A stretch of 21,319 bases of DNA, from the NCBI GenBank assembly GCA_018398765.1, contig JAHBMJ010001597.1:1-21319 (forward strand). The letters run 5' to 3'. The stretch is from Chromera velia. Its lineage: Eukaryota > Sar > Chromeraceae. Below are positions 1 to 9,014 of this stretch, in pieces; position 1 is the first letter of the stretch, and the number at the start of each line of letters is the position of its first letter. A model generated the notes under the pieces. The model searched no databases, was not told where the DNA came from, and was given only the letters and a program-made list of their open reading frames with translations. The position numbers and the translations under genes were made by a program.

Positions 1-515
1 TTTGAGGTTGAAGCTCAAATCAAATCAAATCAAATCAAATCAAATCAAATATAATCAAATCAAACATGGTCACTATTCATGTGTGGAGGATTGGCCTCCT
101 GCCCCAATGCCGAGCACTCGACGTGCGGCATCTAGCAAAAGCGTATACACGCGTTGGACCTTCCTGGGGGAATCCTGGCTGGCCCGTACAGGCTAAAAAG
201 ACCTGTGCCGCAAACTGTTTATGTGATAATCAATCAATTACTATGAATATAATCAATTACAGTCAGTTAAATTAATTATACGCTTTGCGGCATCTGCCAC
301 ATTTTCTCCATCTTGTCTGTTCTTCCGTAAAAAAAAAAAATCGGGGTCTACCCTGTGAAGGTATTCAGCAGCCTGCACAGCTCCCTCGATCTCATAACAC
401 CAGATGCACACACACATACCCATAGACATAGAGAGAAAAAGATAGATAGACAGAGGGCAAAAGGGCAAGAGCATTTGGTGGAAGAGTTAGACAGATAGAC
501 GGGCTGATGCATTCA

Positions 516-518
<3 letters not shown>

Positions 519-549
<31 letters not shown>
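519..549. repeat. (AT)n microsatellite
   Basis: About 15 uninterrupted AT dinucleotides, preceded by short ATTC repeats at 510-518. It is a simple-sequence tract with no coding content. Confidence 0.95.
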
Positions 550-552
<3 letters not shown>

Positions 553-881
553 AGATTGCTGTATTCATTCCATCCGAGGGCTGAACCCCTTGGCCCTCAA
601 TTACGTGAAGCCGTCTCTCATTTCTTTATTCGTCCTGCCTGTTTGTTGTTACCTGTTTTCTAGCCCGTTTCTTGACCTAGTTCTTGACTTAACCTAGGCT
701 AGAGCCAAGGACTTAACGCGTCATTGACTCTCGGACTGACTCAGACACTAAGTGAAATTATGTCAGTGTTGACTTTATTTTTTTTTATGAGGTTAAACAC
801 GTTTAGAAACAAAAAAAAAAATAAATGGGGTAAATGCTCTTATTTTTTTTTGTTTTTTTTTTGTATTGGTAGCTTAGATTT

Positions 882-918
882 GATTTGAGCTTCAAGCTCA
901 AATCTGACCAGATTTGAG
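882..918. other. two overlapping palindromes
   Basis: GATTTGAGCTT (882-892) and AAGCTCAAATC (894-904) form an 11-bp perfect inverted repeat around a single C. The right arm shares bases with a second hairpin, CTCAAATCT (897-905) with AGATTTGAG (910-918) around GACC. The two structures are mutually exclusive. They are made from the same motif as the flanking AAATC-type repeats. Confidence 0.8.
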
Positions 919-1310
919 GTTGAAGTCTAGAGGTCACTCAACACTAGTCTCGACAGCACTGAAGACAATATGGTATAGTCAATACCACTAGTAAATCCTA
1001 GAAAGCCCTAGAGACAAGAAAATCACTAAAAACTAAATTAAAAGCTAAATTAAGACTCTGAAAATTAATGAGCTATTGTCAAAGCTAAGAGCTTACAATG
1101 ACAGCCTTACATAAGTTTTTAGCTTAGTGTCATCCTAGAGAGTCACCTCGAAGATTTGAGGTTAAAGGCCTTGGGGTCAGATTTGAAGTACTAGATTTGA
1201 TAGGATTTGATAGGCTTTATCGTGCTAAAGTTTCTCAGGCCTAGATTTAAATTTGAGGTTAAACCCTACTTCAAATCAAATCACATCAAATCAAATCTGG
1301 TTACTAGTCG

Positions 1311-2051
1311 TCTACCATGATTGACTCATTATGATGATTACGCATTTATTTTTAAATTTAATTTTTATTTTTAAAAATCATTCAAGTTAACATACAAATC
1401 ATGATATGATAGATGATTGATTGATTCATTGATTGATTGATAGGTGGCATAGGCCTGAGTTCCGCATTAGCTAAGGCTTCCTGGTCTCTCGATCTGCTAG
1501 GAAGAAGATCGATGCAGCGGCAACCATCACGTCAGCCTGCAGGGAAGAAAAGCAAGCACAGAAGAAGGAAAAACTTCCAAAAAAGAATAAAAAAAAATCT
1601 TCTAACCTGGAGTCGAGTCCCCACCGCAGGATTCACAAAGATTCAAGAACTGCATGCCCAACAGAGATGCAAAACACGAACAAAATAAAAACCAGAACAA
1701 ACAGCCAAATTAGACACCGGACCGAGACAAGCAGGGAGCTTGAATATCAACTGACCGTTGCAAATGTCAGGCAGATCCACAGCCCGATAGAATCTGGAAG
1801 AGCACGGACTGCGGCCCTCTCAAAAACAGATACGGCAGCCTTCGGATCTCTGCATATCATCATGTCACATTTCTTTATGATGTCATATTAATATTATATC
1901 ATGGCAGGAATGACTTAAAAGAGAAAGGAGAGGAAAGATATCTCATTGATGCCGTCAAAAGCGTGCATCCTTTCTTTTCGAAAATCGAAACCGTGCGTCA
2001 TGCAACAAAGAATGAAAAACGACATGCGAAAAAGGGACGAAACAGCCAAAG
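1311..2051. other. no supported gene
   Basis: AT-rich at first (1340-1440, including GATTGATTGATT), then moderately purine-rich. Short open frames exist on both strands (for example 1437-1688 and 1667-1891) but have no recognisable domain, no clear splice-site pairing and low-complexity composition. I see nothing to call here. Confidence 0.5.
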
Positions 2052-2975
2052 ATGGGGACCAAAAAAGAACAGAATGGAGTATATGGAAAAAGAGTGGAAA
2101 TGAAACAGAGGGAGGAATGGGAAAGAACGCAAAGGCGGAGACGAGCGGGTCAGAAGAAACCCTTTGTCGTTCTGTCCCACCTTCTCTCTCACTATATGAA
2201 AGAACGAAATACCCCCCTCTCCACTCACTTGACGGTATCCGAGCAGAATGCAGCAAACTCCATCCAGAGCTCGTCACTGGAGGGGAAGAGACGCGCGGCT
2301 CTTCACTGTAGGGTCCCAGAGCTCTTCACTGGGAAGATAGCCCATGTCATTGAGCTTCGTGTTGCCTGCACGGGAAAAGACCAGGCACATGCATGGCTTT
2401 TCTCTTTGAGGCCGAGGGAGTATCGATTCCTGCATGTTTCAGCTTGCCATGATATCAAAAAAGGACCCTATCAGATAGAGTCCTACTTCTATTTCTATAG
2501 CCTACGTGTTTGTCCTTCGTTTTCTGCTTTCCGTGCGAGAGCCTGTTGGCTGCTCGTTCCGGGTCCCTCCCATTGTCCCTGCACGTGGCACAGAGAGAAA
2601 GCACAAGAGACATCAATCAACTGGCTGCGAACCAAGCGGGAATCTAGAGAGCTCGAATTGTGCTCAACGCCACCTTTGCTGCAGTGTGATCTGTCGAATC
2701 TTCCAACACAGAATCAGCTTGCGTCTACTGGGAGAAGTCGGAGAGGAATTGTGAGGGAAATCCAAAAACTGTATTCGTTTTGCTGTATCTGTTTCTTTGA
2801 TGCAGATGGAAGGCTTGGCGGGAGTGAACCACAACTGCTAAAACAATTGCTGGGAGAGAGATGGGACAGCAATAGAAAGAACCGCACACTGGTGGACAGT
2901 CTCCTGCATGGGGATTTGTCGCTTCGTACTCAGTCAGTCAGTACTGCAATCGGGTCGTCATCGATCATGGCATGA
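2052..2975 (+). CDS. hypothetical 307-codon ORF of unknown function
   Basis: Opens at an ATG at 2052 and stops at 2973-2975. No domain is recognised. The N-terminal 40 residues are very basic and Glu/Lys/Arg-rich (they lie in purine-rich DNA); the centre holds a Cys/Trp-rich stretch and aromatic runs such as YFYFY; no signal peptide or clear membrane segment is visible. A frame this long is unexpected by chance at near-balanced base composition, the only argument for it. Against it are the odd composition and another open frame over 1946-2311. A short imperfect duplication (around 2268 and 2320) lies within. It could be a large exon, a single-exon gene or coincidence. Confidence 0.25.
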   Translation: MGTKKEQNGVYGKRVEMKQREEWERTQRRRRAGQKKPFVVLSHLLSHYMKERNTPLSTHLTVSEQNAANSIQSSSLEGKRRAALHCRVPELFTGKIAHVIELRVACTGKDQAHAWLFSLRPREYRFLHVSACHDIKKGPYQIESYFYFYSLRVCPSFSAFRARACWLLVPGPSHCPCTWHREKAQETSINWLRTKRESRELELCSTPPLLQCDLSNLPTQNQLASTGRSRRGIVREIQKLYSFCCICFFDADGRLGGSEPQLLKQLLGERWDSNRKNRTLVDSLLHGDLSLRTQSVSTAIGSSSIMA

Positions 2976-3390
2976 AGATGAGAATGGAGAAGCCAACAAA
3001 AGAAGAGACCATCATGAAGAGAAGAAGGGACTTTCGAGCTTCGCTTTCTCCCCCTGAATCCTGTAGAGATCCCCCTGAAGCCGCATGCATGTATGTCTCC
3101 ACGTCTAGCTGGGGGGGTGACTCTGAGGGCCTCGAGGAGAGCTCTCTCCTCGCAGATAACACGTGAGGCTAGCTGTGGCAATCTTTTCCATGCTCACAAG
3201 TCCACATGCAGACTGTCGACGCACCTTAATTGCATTCCAGTAATCCTGGTTCCTTCCGCATGCTTGGGCCAGGCGCGCCAAGGCGACGCTGTCAGTGACA
3301 GTCTGCAGCAGCAAAGGAGGAAAGGGGGGGCGGGGGGCGGCATCGAGGACGTGACCGTCACCGGAAGAGAACAAGACCAGACAGGGCGAA
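2976..3390. other. no supported gene
   Basis: Mixed-composition DNA with G-runs at 3110-3117 and 3323-3340. Frames on both strands are open for 60-97 codons but show no domain, and they merge into the purine tract that follows. Nothing is called. Confidence 0.5.
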
Positions 3391-3393
3391 GAT

Positions 3394-3472
<79 letters not shown>

Positions 3473-4240
3473 ACAGGCGCGAAAAAATAATCATGAGGCC
3501 AAGTCGTTTTGGAAAGGAAGAAAAGGAATGAAAGGGGAAAAAAGAAGAAGAAGAAAACGCGGCTGCAAGCACCTGCTGATGTTCCAAAGAAGAAGAAGGA
3601 AACGGCATCTGGGGGTTCGCCTGCTGGTGTTGGAGTGTGCTGCCACCGACGGCTCCATACTGCTGCTGCAAAACGAGAGAGCATGTGCAATTATGAGGCC
3701 AAGTTGTTTGGGAAAGGAAGAAAAGGAAGGAAACGGAAAAAAGAAAGGAAAAAAAAAAAGCAAAGAAAGCACAGAAAAAAGGAAAGATGCATGCAGGCAC
3801 AAGGAAGGAAGGAAGGAAGGAAGGAAGAAAACAAAAAGAAATGAACGAAGTCAGAAAGAGAAAAAAAAAAAGAAAAGAGAAAGAAACAAAAAAAGAAAAA
3901 ATGAAAGAAAGAAAGAAAGAAAAAATGAAAGAAACAAAGAAAAAAGGAAGCAAGAAAGAAAGGAAGAAAGCTAGCAAGCAAGCAAGCAAACAAGCAAGAA
4001 AGGAAAGAAGGAAACAAGAAAGGAAGAAAGGAAGAAAGGAAGGAAGCTAGGGACAAAACAACGACAGAAAGAAGGAAAACATATCCTTTCAGAAAGAGTA
4101 GAGGAAAGAAGAAAAAACAAGCAAATTAAGAAGGCAGCAAGAAAGAAAGGGCGGGAGAGAGACATGGAGGAAAGAGGGGGCCCGACCGGAGAAATGAAAA
4201 AAAGGGGACAAAAACGGAAAGAAGGGAAGACAACAGTTTA
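3391..4240. repeat. polypurine block: (GA)n, (GAAA)n, (GGAA)n
   Basis: The plus strand is almost all A and G. A GA dinucleotide tract covers 3401-3470 and mixed GAAA/GGAA tetranucleotides cover about 3700-4060. A partial duplication lies inside: the motif AATTATGAGGCCAAGT near 3690 has a similar copy near 3487, each followed by GGAAAGGAAGAAAAGGA. Frames on both strands stay open because of base composition, so no protein is called. Confidence 0.9.
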
Positions 4241-4336
4241 ATTGGAACCATACGCGAACTCATGCAGTTCAAGAAACCCTGGGCAAGCACGTGCAGGGTC
4301 AATGTGGCCGTCCGTTCCCACCTGTTCACACTCAGT
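4238..4336 (-). CDS. possible terminal exon, unknown product
   Basis: Read on the minus strand, a CTGCAG acceptor at 4337-4342 is followed by 32 open codons and a TAA stop (4238-4240). The peptide begins TECEQVGTDGH and ends ELHEFAYGSN; no domain is recognised. It could close the gene whose candidate exons lie upstream, but its phase (0) does not match the nearest candidate exon (5373-5449 ends in phase 1), so another exon would be needed between them. The other frames here are also open. Confidence 0.12.
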   Translation of the reverse strand, partial: TECEQVGTDGHIDPARACPGFLELHEFAYGSN

Positions 4337-4743
4337 CTGCAGTCGCTCCGGGTTGTGCATGAGAGGAGACGAGGCCGTTGGGTGGAAAGGCCGTTGGTGC
4401 ATGTTCCTTCTGCAAGGAGGAAGTAAGGAGGGAAGGAAAGAAAGAAGAGAGGGATCTTTCTGCAGACCGACCTGGGTGTATGCTCTGAAAGGGACATAGA
4501 GAGTTGGTCGACTCAGGCGATGCCTCAACGTGCCTCAAGGCAGCAACTTCTGCGGGTTGCACGTTGAAGCAGGGATGGTGGGGTGGAATTGATGAGCCTG
4601 GGAGATCATGCAGAAGGCTCGAGGCGTGCGTACGCACAAAGCACGCGGCACGAAAAGAAGAAAAAAAGAGAGACGCCCCCATACACAAAAGGTATGTGAG
4701 GAAAGGATCGATCGATCTCAGGGGGCCGAAGGGAAGGAGCCAA

Positions 4744-4979
4744 CGTGGGTTTCTTTTTTTTCTTTCATTTTTTGTTTGTTTGTTTGTTTCTTTCTTTCTT
4801 TCTTCCTTTCTTTCTTTGTTTCTTTCTTTCTTCCTTTCTTTCTTCCTTCCTTTGTTTCTTTGTTTCTTTATTTCTTCCTTCCTTCCTTCCTTTCTTTCTT
4901 TCTTTCTTTTTTGTTTCTTCCTTCCTTCCTTTAGGGTTTTTCTTTTTTTTTTCTTGCTTTCTTTTTTTCTTTCTTTCTT

Positions 4980-5015
<36 letters not shown>
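4744..5015. repeat. polypyrimidine block: (CTTT)n then (CT)n
   Basis: Plus strand is nearly pure C and T: TTTG/TTTC/TTCC tetranucleotide repeats to about 4984, then CT dinucleotides to 5015. It is close to the complement of the purine block at 3700-4060, so the two could pair as long inverted tracts. All three forward frames are open for this reason alone. Confidence 0.9.
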
Positions 5016-5017
<2 letters not shown>

Positions 5018-5102
5018 ATGCGATCCCTTCCTCTTTTCCGTCCGGCATCTCCTCTATAGAAAGAGACAGGTTGGCGTAGATGGACGGACTGACACAAAAG
5101 GA

Positions 5103-5160
5103 GGCAGACAGACAACAAGAAACTCAGGAGGGGAAGGGAGGGAGGAAGGGAGGGGTAGGG

Positions 5161-5196
<36 letters not shown>

Positions 5197-5345
5197 GGGA
5201 GGGAGAGAGAGTGAGAGAGGGAGACGGAGAAAGAGAGAGAAAGAAAGAGAACAAAAAAAGGGAGAGGGAGAGGGAGGGGGAGAGGGAGAGGGACATCGAG
5301 AGAGAGCTGGAAGAGAGAGAGACGGGGAGAGAAGAGGAAGCAATG
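5103..5345. repeat. (GA)n and GA-rich tract
   Basis: Second polypurine block on the plus strand, mostly GA dinucleotides with GGGAGAGG interruptions. Its opposite strand gives long Ser/Leu/Pro frames that are compositional artefacts. Confidence 0.9.
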
Positions 5346-5372
5346 CAAGGCTTGCACAGAAACCCTGCTGAC

Positions 5373-5449
5373 CTCTGTTGGGCTTGTAGTAATGATAATA
5401 GAACTGGACCATCTCCAGTACCATCTTTCCCGCCTGGTACATCCCGTTC
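5373..5449 (-). CDS. candidate internal exon, unknown domain
   Basis: Minus-strand segment bounded by a CTGCAG acceptor and a GTCAGC donor, close to the GTCAGT and GTCGGT donors of the TSR exons. In the frame entered in phase 2 and left in phase 1 it reads 25 codons, with the striking aromatic core VLEMVQFYYHYYKPN. No domain was recognised. It lies on the same strand as the TSR exons and about 2.3 kb downstream of the last, so it may be a 3' exon of the same gene. An overlapping frame is also open, so the assignment is tentative. Confidence 0.3.
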
Positions 5450-6604
5450 CTGCAGCAGACCGTTCATTGCCACATGATGTCCATGCCGTGACGATTCATT
5501 AATTGATCGATCGATCGATTGTTCCATGCGCACAGCGCTCATTGTGAATGACTCCACGGTAGAACCATGTATGCGTTCGGGTGCCCGCATGCTTTTGATC
5601 AAAGGAGACCATATGCGTTCAATCAAGAGGACCAGGATACGAGAAAAGAAGGGTGGCACTGCGTGCATGTTTGACCGATCACGACCGAAGAAAGGACTCC
5701 AAGAAAGAGTCCGTCGAAAAGCGAACAATGCATTCACCCACATCGATCAGCCCGCAAACAGACGAGCACATGCAACATGCATGGCCGGCTGCCAAGACCA
5801 CTTTTCATGAAGACTGCACGCATGTCTAAAATCCCCTCAGCAAACATCAGCTGCATGCGTTGACGTCCTTTCAAGAACATGTGCAGGCATCCAGGAGCAC
5901 ACGGGTATCAATCAGATCGAGGACATGCGGGCGGTTGTGTAGCTCCTCCAGAGTCATAGCGAGCTGGCTGTGATTTATGAAGGACATGAAGCACATTCAA
6001 GCACATGGACACACCCTCAGCGAGACTGACTTCCTTCCGAAGTCCAACACCGATTGCAGCATGACGAGATGGAAGTTTCTTTGTGTCGGCGGTCCCTCCC
6101 TCCTATAAACTGCAAAACACATGCATGGACGGTGGTCAAATGCAGGGCAGCACGCAAGTCAGTGAAAGAAAGACAATCAGCAGCTAGAGCTTGAAGCCGT
6201 TTCTCTACCCCCCATGCAAAGCTTCATGCAACGACCCTGCAGTCCCCCCGCTCTGCTCTCTTTCTCTGCCTGCCAAGCCCCCTTCTTATATTGTGCCAGT
6301 CGCCCTGGCCGACTGCATGTGTGTTGAGACACACTCAACTTGTGTGCATCATTGAAAGAAGGTGAAGAAAAACATGCGTATGAGCAGCATACTGTGGACT
6401 CAATCATGCAGTGCCTTCTGGAAAGTTCGGCTGTCTGAATGAAGAGACAGCTAGGAGGAATTCAGTCTGCACGAAGATATAGATGCACGAAGATCGGAGA
6501 GAAAATGGGCGGACGCACACACAGGGGCCGGCCATTCAGGACATGCCAGACGAACTGCATGACAGGTAGGGCAGTTCTCCTTCTGATCAGGAGAAACGAC
6601 TTAC
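5450..6604. other. intron-like or intergenic DNA with weak minus-strand exon candidates
   Basis: No secure gene. On the minus strand, segments bounded by usable splice signals occur at 6312-6236 (ATGCAG acceptor, GTCGTT donor) and 6109-6031 (TTGCAG acceptor, GTCAGT donor). A further open stretch from about 5961 reads LAMTLEELHNRPHVLDL before a stop near 5879. Each has more than one open frame, so I did not call them. A GATCGATCGATCGAT run lies at 5504-5519 and several TGCATGC motifs are scattered through. Confidence 0.4.
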
Positions 6605-6658
6605 GAAGTGCTTCAAAAAGGCGTCGCACACCGGGTCTTGTGGCAAAAAAGTGCCCCG
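6605..6658 (-). CDS. candidate short exon, unknown product
   Basis: Minus strand: CTGCAG acceptor, then 54 nt, then GTAAGT, the best donor in the region. Two frames are open: phase 1-1 reads GHFFATRPGVRRLFEAL and phase 0-0 reads RGTFLPQDPVCDAFLKHF. The first would join in phase to the candidate exon at 7030-7129. Only the splice signals and strand support this call. Confidence 0.2.
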
Positions 6659-6683
6659 CTGCAGGGCATTTCAACAATTTCGC

Positions 6684-6743
6684 AACACACACAATGCATG
6701 TATGCAACTGGAACACACACAATCAATGCATGTATGCAACTGG
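6684..6743. repeat. tandem duplication of about 30 bp
   Basis: Two adjacent copies (6684-6711 and 6712-6743) of an ACACACAC-(ATC)AATGCATGTATGCAACTGG unit; the second carries four extra bases. It abuts the (CT)n tract at 6762-6785. Confidence 0.85.
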
Positions 6744-6761
6744 AACAGCAGATGCTGCAAG

Positions 6762-6862
6762 CTCTCTCTCTCTCTCTCTCTCTCCCTCTGCGTGTGTGTG
6801 CGTGTATCGATCGAAATTGCCATTGGAGGGAGACAGGCAGCTAGGCAGGCGGGCAGGAGGGC
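6762..6862. repeat. (CT)n, (TG)n and GCAG/GGCA short repeats
   Basis: CT dinucleotides at 6762-6785, a short TG-rich run to 6806 and GGCAGG tetranucleotide-like runs at 6834-6862. A further GCAGGCAGGCAG run lies at 6960-6973. Confidence 0.85.
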
Positions 6863-7029
6863 GGACGGGCAGAGATGCAGGAAGGCGGCATGAATGTGGA
6901 ATGAAGACACGATCGACGGAGAATCAGCGTCAGAGAACTCGATTGAAAGCAGACAGGCGGGCAGGCAGGCAGGTAAGAAGGCTCCTTGATTAATCGGGGG
7001 TCGAAGATGGTGCGTGCTGAGGGAACCAC

Positions 7030-7129
7030 CACATTTGAAGGCCGGGCTGCCTAGCACTTCGTGACGCAACTCCGGCCCGACTGCATGCCTGTCAGTGAGT
7101 GAGTTTGCGCACGTACGATCAAGAGCTCG
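7030..7129 (-). CDS. candidate exon, unknown product
   Basis: Minus strand, ATTCAG acceptor and GTGGTT donor. In phase 0 in, phase 1 out it reads 33 codons starting RALDRTCANSLTDRHAVG and ending GSPAFKC. Its exit phase matches one reading of the candidate exon at 6605-6658. No domain is recognised and the donor is weak. A preceding 44-nt segment (7227-7184, CTGCAG acceptor, GTGAGT donor) could be a small exon feeding into it. Confidence 0.2.
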
Positions 7130-7324
7130 CTGAATGCAGGCGAAATTCAAAGGTGAGAGAACAGACTGACAAATTGCACTCACGACCCACAGGGTTTTGA
7201 AACCAATTCTTCGCCCAACGACGGATTCTGCAGACAGACACACTCCACGCTTTCTTTCCCTCCTTCACTTCGTAAACACAACAGACAAAAAAAGCGACAG
7301 TAACACAATAGACATACAGATAAA

Positions 7325-7352
7325 CAGACAGACAGACAGACAGACCGACAGA
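7325..7352. repeat. (CAGA)n microsatellite
   Basis: About six CAGA units with one variant. A GCAGGCAGGCAGGCA run also occurs at 7548-7562. Confidence 0.9.
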
Positions 7353-7444
7353 ACAAGCAAAAAACAAACTCACTCAGAGGAAGTCTCACTCCACAGCTAG
7401 TCGAGGTGTCTGTTCAGCCCCCCCAAAAACATCAAGGAAGACAC

Positions 7445-7618
7445 CAATGTGCCCCCCCACAACCAAACAGGGCATAACCGCAAAGCGAATGAAGTCAGAA
7501 CGCAGACGTCTCATAATACGCCATGAAGAAGATGAAAGAAAGACACAAGCAGGCAGGCAGGCATTCCGAGTTATCTTTTCGCGGTCGAGCCAGTAGTCAG
7601 GGCGTTCTCTCTCTAATA
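7445..7618 (-). CDS. candidate exon after the third TSR exon
   Basis: A strong acceptor (GTTTGTTTTTGCAG on the minus strand) precedes 57 open codons entered in phase 1, the phase in which TSR exon 3 would leave if its donor is GTCCAG. The peptide starts LERERPDYWLDREKITR and ends in a mildly hydrophobic stretch (FAVMPCLVVGGHI) that could be part of a membrane segment, though it is short and uncertain. The 3' boundary (GTGTCT at 7439-7444) was chosen because it keeps phase 1; other donors are possible. Confidence 0.25.
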
Positions 7619-7796
7619 CTGCAAAAACAAACACTGTTTCTCACGCGGTCACCATGGACCTCATGCTTGTCTGTCTCTCTGTCCATCTCTCGCAACTACT
7701 GTCTCACAGTGCTAGGACATCACATGTAGCCCCATTGGTTCTCTCTCTCCATTCAATTCGATTCGATTCCGTTACATTCCTTCCATTTGACTGGAC

Positions 7797-7973
7797 TTGA
7801 CTGATGGCAGTCGATGTCCTTGCACTCTCTCTCCTCGACCAGATTCGGGTTGCAGGGTTCTCCCATGTGTGCGGGGTGTTGCACGATCTGCTTGTTGCGG
7901 CTCTGGCTGCCGACTCCGCAGGACGACGAGCAGGGCGCCCACTCGCTCCACTCGGACAGTTTGCAGTCAATGG
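7797..7973 (-). CDS. thrombospondin type-1 repeat exon (third TSR)
   Basis: The minus-strand exon starts after a GCATGCAG acceptor and reads IDC-KLSEWSEWAPCSSSCGVG to the closing EERECKDIDC. It has six cysteines at TSR spacing, the WxxW pair (C-mannosylation type) and CSSSCGVG, which fits the O-fucosylation consensus CxxSCxxG. A following Gln-Ser-Arg-Asn-Lys stretch gives the usual TSR basic layer. TSRs are extracellular adhesion modules. Entry phase is 1. Where the other two TSR exons have C|GT directly after the last Cys codon, this one has C-AT, so the exon probably runs ten bases further to GTCCAG (phase 1) or to GTCAAG (phase 2). The 3' end is therefore uncertain by a few bases. Confidence 0.9.
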
Positions 7974-8366
7974 CTGCATGCGAGACAGAATGCAAACCGG
8001 AAAATGACACACGTGCGGAGCAGCGAGGAAAAGAAAGAAGACAAAAGAAGACAACTAAAAAAAATGATCGAAGAACAGAAGCCTTTTCCGAAATTAATCT
8101 TGAGAGAGATTGAGGACCAAAGCACCTTCTCAGGCCTCTACGACGCAACGGCAAGTCAACAATGCGAACATCTGAAAAAAAAATCACGGCAGATAGTTGC
8201 GAGGGATAGAGAGAGACGGCAACATAAATTGGCCCATGTAGGAAAAAAAAAAGAGAAAGACAGCCAACAAGAAAAGGCGGAAAAGCGGGGAGTCGGGGAG
8301 AGAGAAAGACGGAACGAAACGGAAGACAAGTACAGAAAAACAGGAAGAAAAAAAAAAGCTACCGAC

Positions 8367-8534
8367 GGCAAGGAGGGGCCCGGCAAGTAATCTTTTCGAT
8401 GACGTGCTCGTCGCACTTCGCTCCTCCGAATTTTGGATAAGAGAGCACCCCCCTTGTTCTCGCCTGCTCTCCAGGACCGCAGTCAGAAGAACAGCAGCCC
8501 CACGTGGACCAGGCCTCCATCACACAGTCAATCG
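8367..8534 (-). CDS. thrombospondin type-1 repeat exon (second TSR)
   Basis: The minus-strand exon of 168 nt lies between a GTGCAG acceptor and a GTCGGT donor, phase 1 at both ends, so it can be added or lost without changing frame. It reads IDC-VMEAWSTWGCCSSDCGPG and closes with KITCRAPPC. The WSTW mannosylation-type pair is present, and there is one extra Cys beside the CSSDC motif, making seven. Asp replaces the Ser/Thr needed for O-fucosylation. It is separated from the first TSR by a 315-nt intron and from the third by a 393-nt intron (purine-rich on the plus strand). Confidence 0.92.
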
Positions 8535-8849
8535 CTGCACGCAAACCAGAACACATAAAAGAAACACATTTATTTTTCTTTCATACACACAGTATCCGGA
8601 AGCACTAAAGGGGATGAGTCGAGATTGCAAGGAAAAAGGGGGAAGCGCAAACACACGAGGAGGCTAGTAGGCAGAGACGAAACGATAATAAGAACTCAAC
8701 GTCAACGCCCACCACACTCAACCACCCCCCCAACAGTGCAGTGCAGTGCAGCATACCTCCAGTCCAAAACATAATGACACAGTGATACACACTCTCTCCT
8801 TCTTGAGAAACAGACAAAGAGAAGAGAAGAAATCAGTTAGAAGACTGAC

Positions 8850-9014
8850 GGCACTCCCGGAGTTTGCATGCCTTCGTTTCCTCCAGCTGAGGGCATGGAA
8901 TGCCGGCAAAAGCGGGTTGGGTGGTTACGCTGCGGGAGCGCGAGTGCGTGCCGGGCCTGCAGGAGGCAGAGCAGTCGGAAAAGTCCTGCCACTCAGACAC
9001 TTCACAGTCAATCG
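8850..9014 (-). CDS. thrombospondin type-1 repeat exon (first TSR in this window)
   Basis: The minus-strand exon of 165 nt lies between a GTGCAG acceptor and a GTCAGT donor, phase 1 at both ends. It reads IDC-EVSEWQDFSDCSASCRPG, with closing EETKACKLREC; six Cys. The second Trp of the usual WxxW is Phe, and Arg replaces Gly after the second core Cys, but CSASCRPG still fits CxxSCxxG. Joining to the next exon makes a Cys-Pro-Ile-Asp-Cys linker, the classic start of a tandem TSR. The upstream intron carries a 36-bp region with two ACACAGATGTATAC copies just before the acceptor. Confidence 0.92.

Larger units (their letters stand above)
1..1310. repeat. AAATC-type repeat region bounded by similar ends
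   Basis: The left edge (1-60) reads TTTGAGGTTGAAGCTCAAAT and continues into about nine AAATC units. A related block at 1250-1300 carries TTTGAGGTTAAACCC followed by more AAATC-type units. Further GATTTGAGGTT copies lie at 910 and 1154. The DNA between is AT-rich with T- and A-runs (776-862) and has no convincing gene. The paired, same-orientation edges could mean a decayed mobile element or a local satellite; neither is proven. Confidence 0.6.

Noticed and set aside
3093-4056. Long Lys/Arg/Glu and Phe/Leu/Ser frames on both strands
   Set aside because: They follow from polypurine composition and tetranucleotide repeats, which avoid stop codons.
4765-5743. 225- and 229-codon minus-strand frames
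   Set aside because: Mostly translated (CT)n and (GAAA)n; only the short spliceable piece at 5373-5449 was kept as a candidate.
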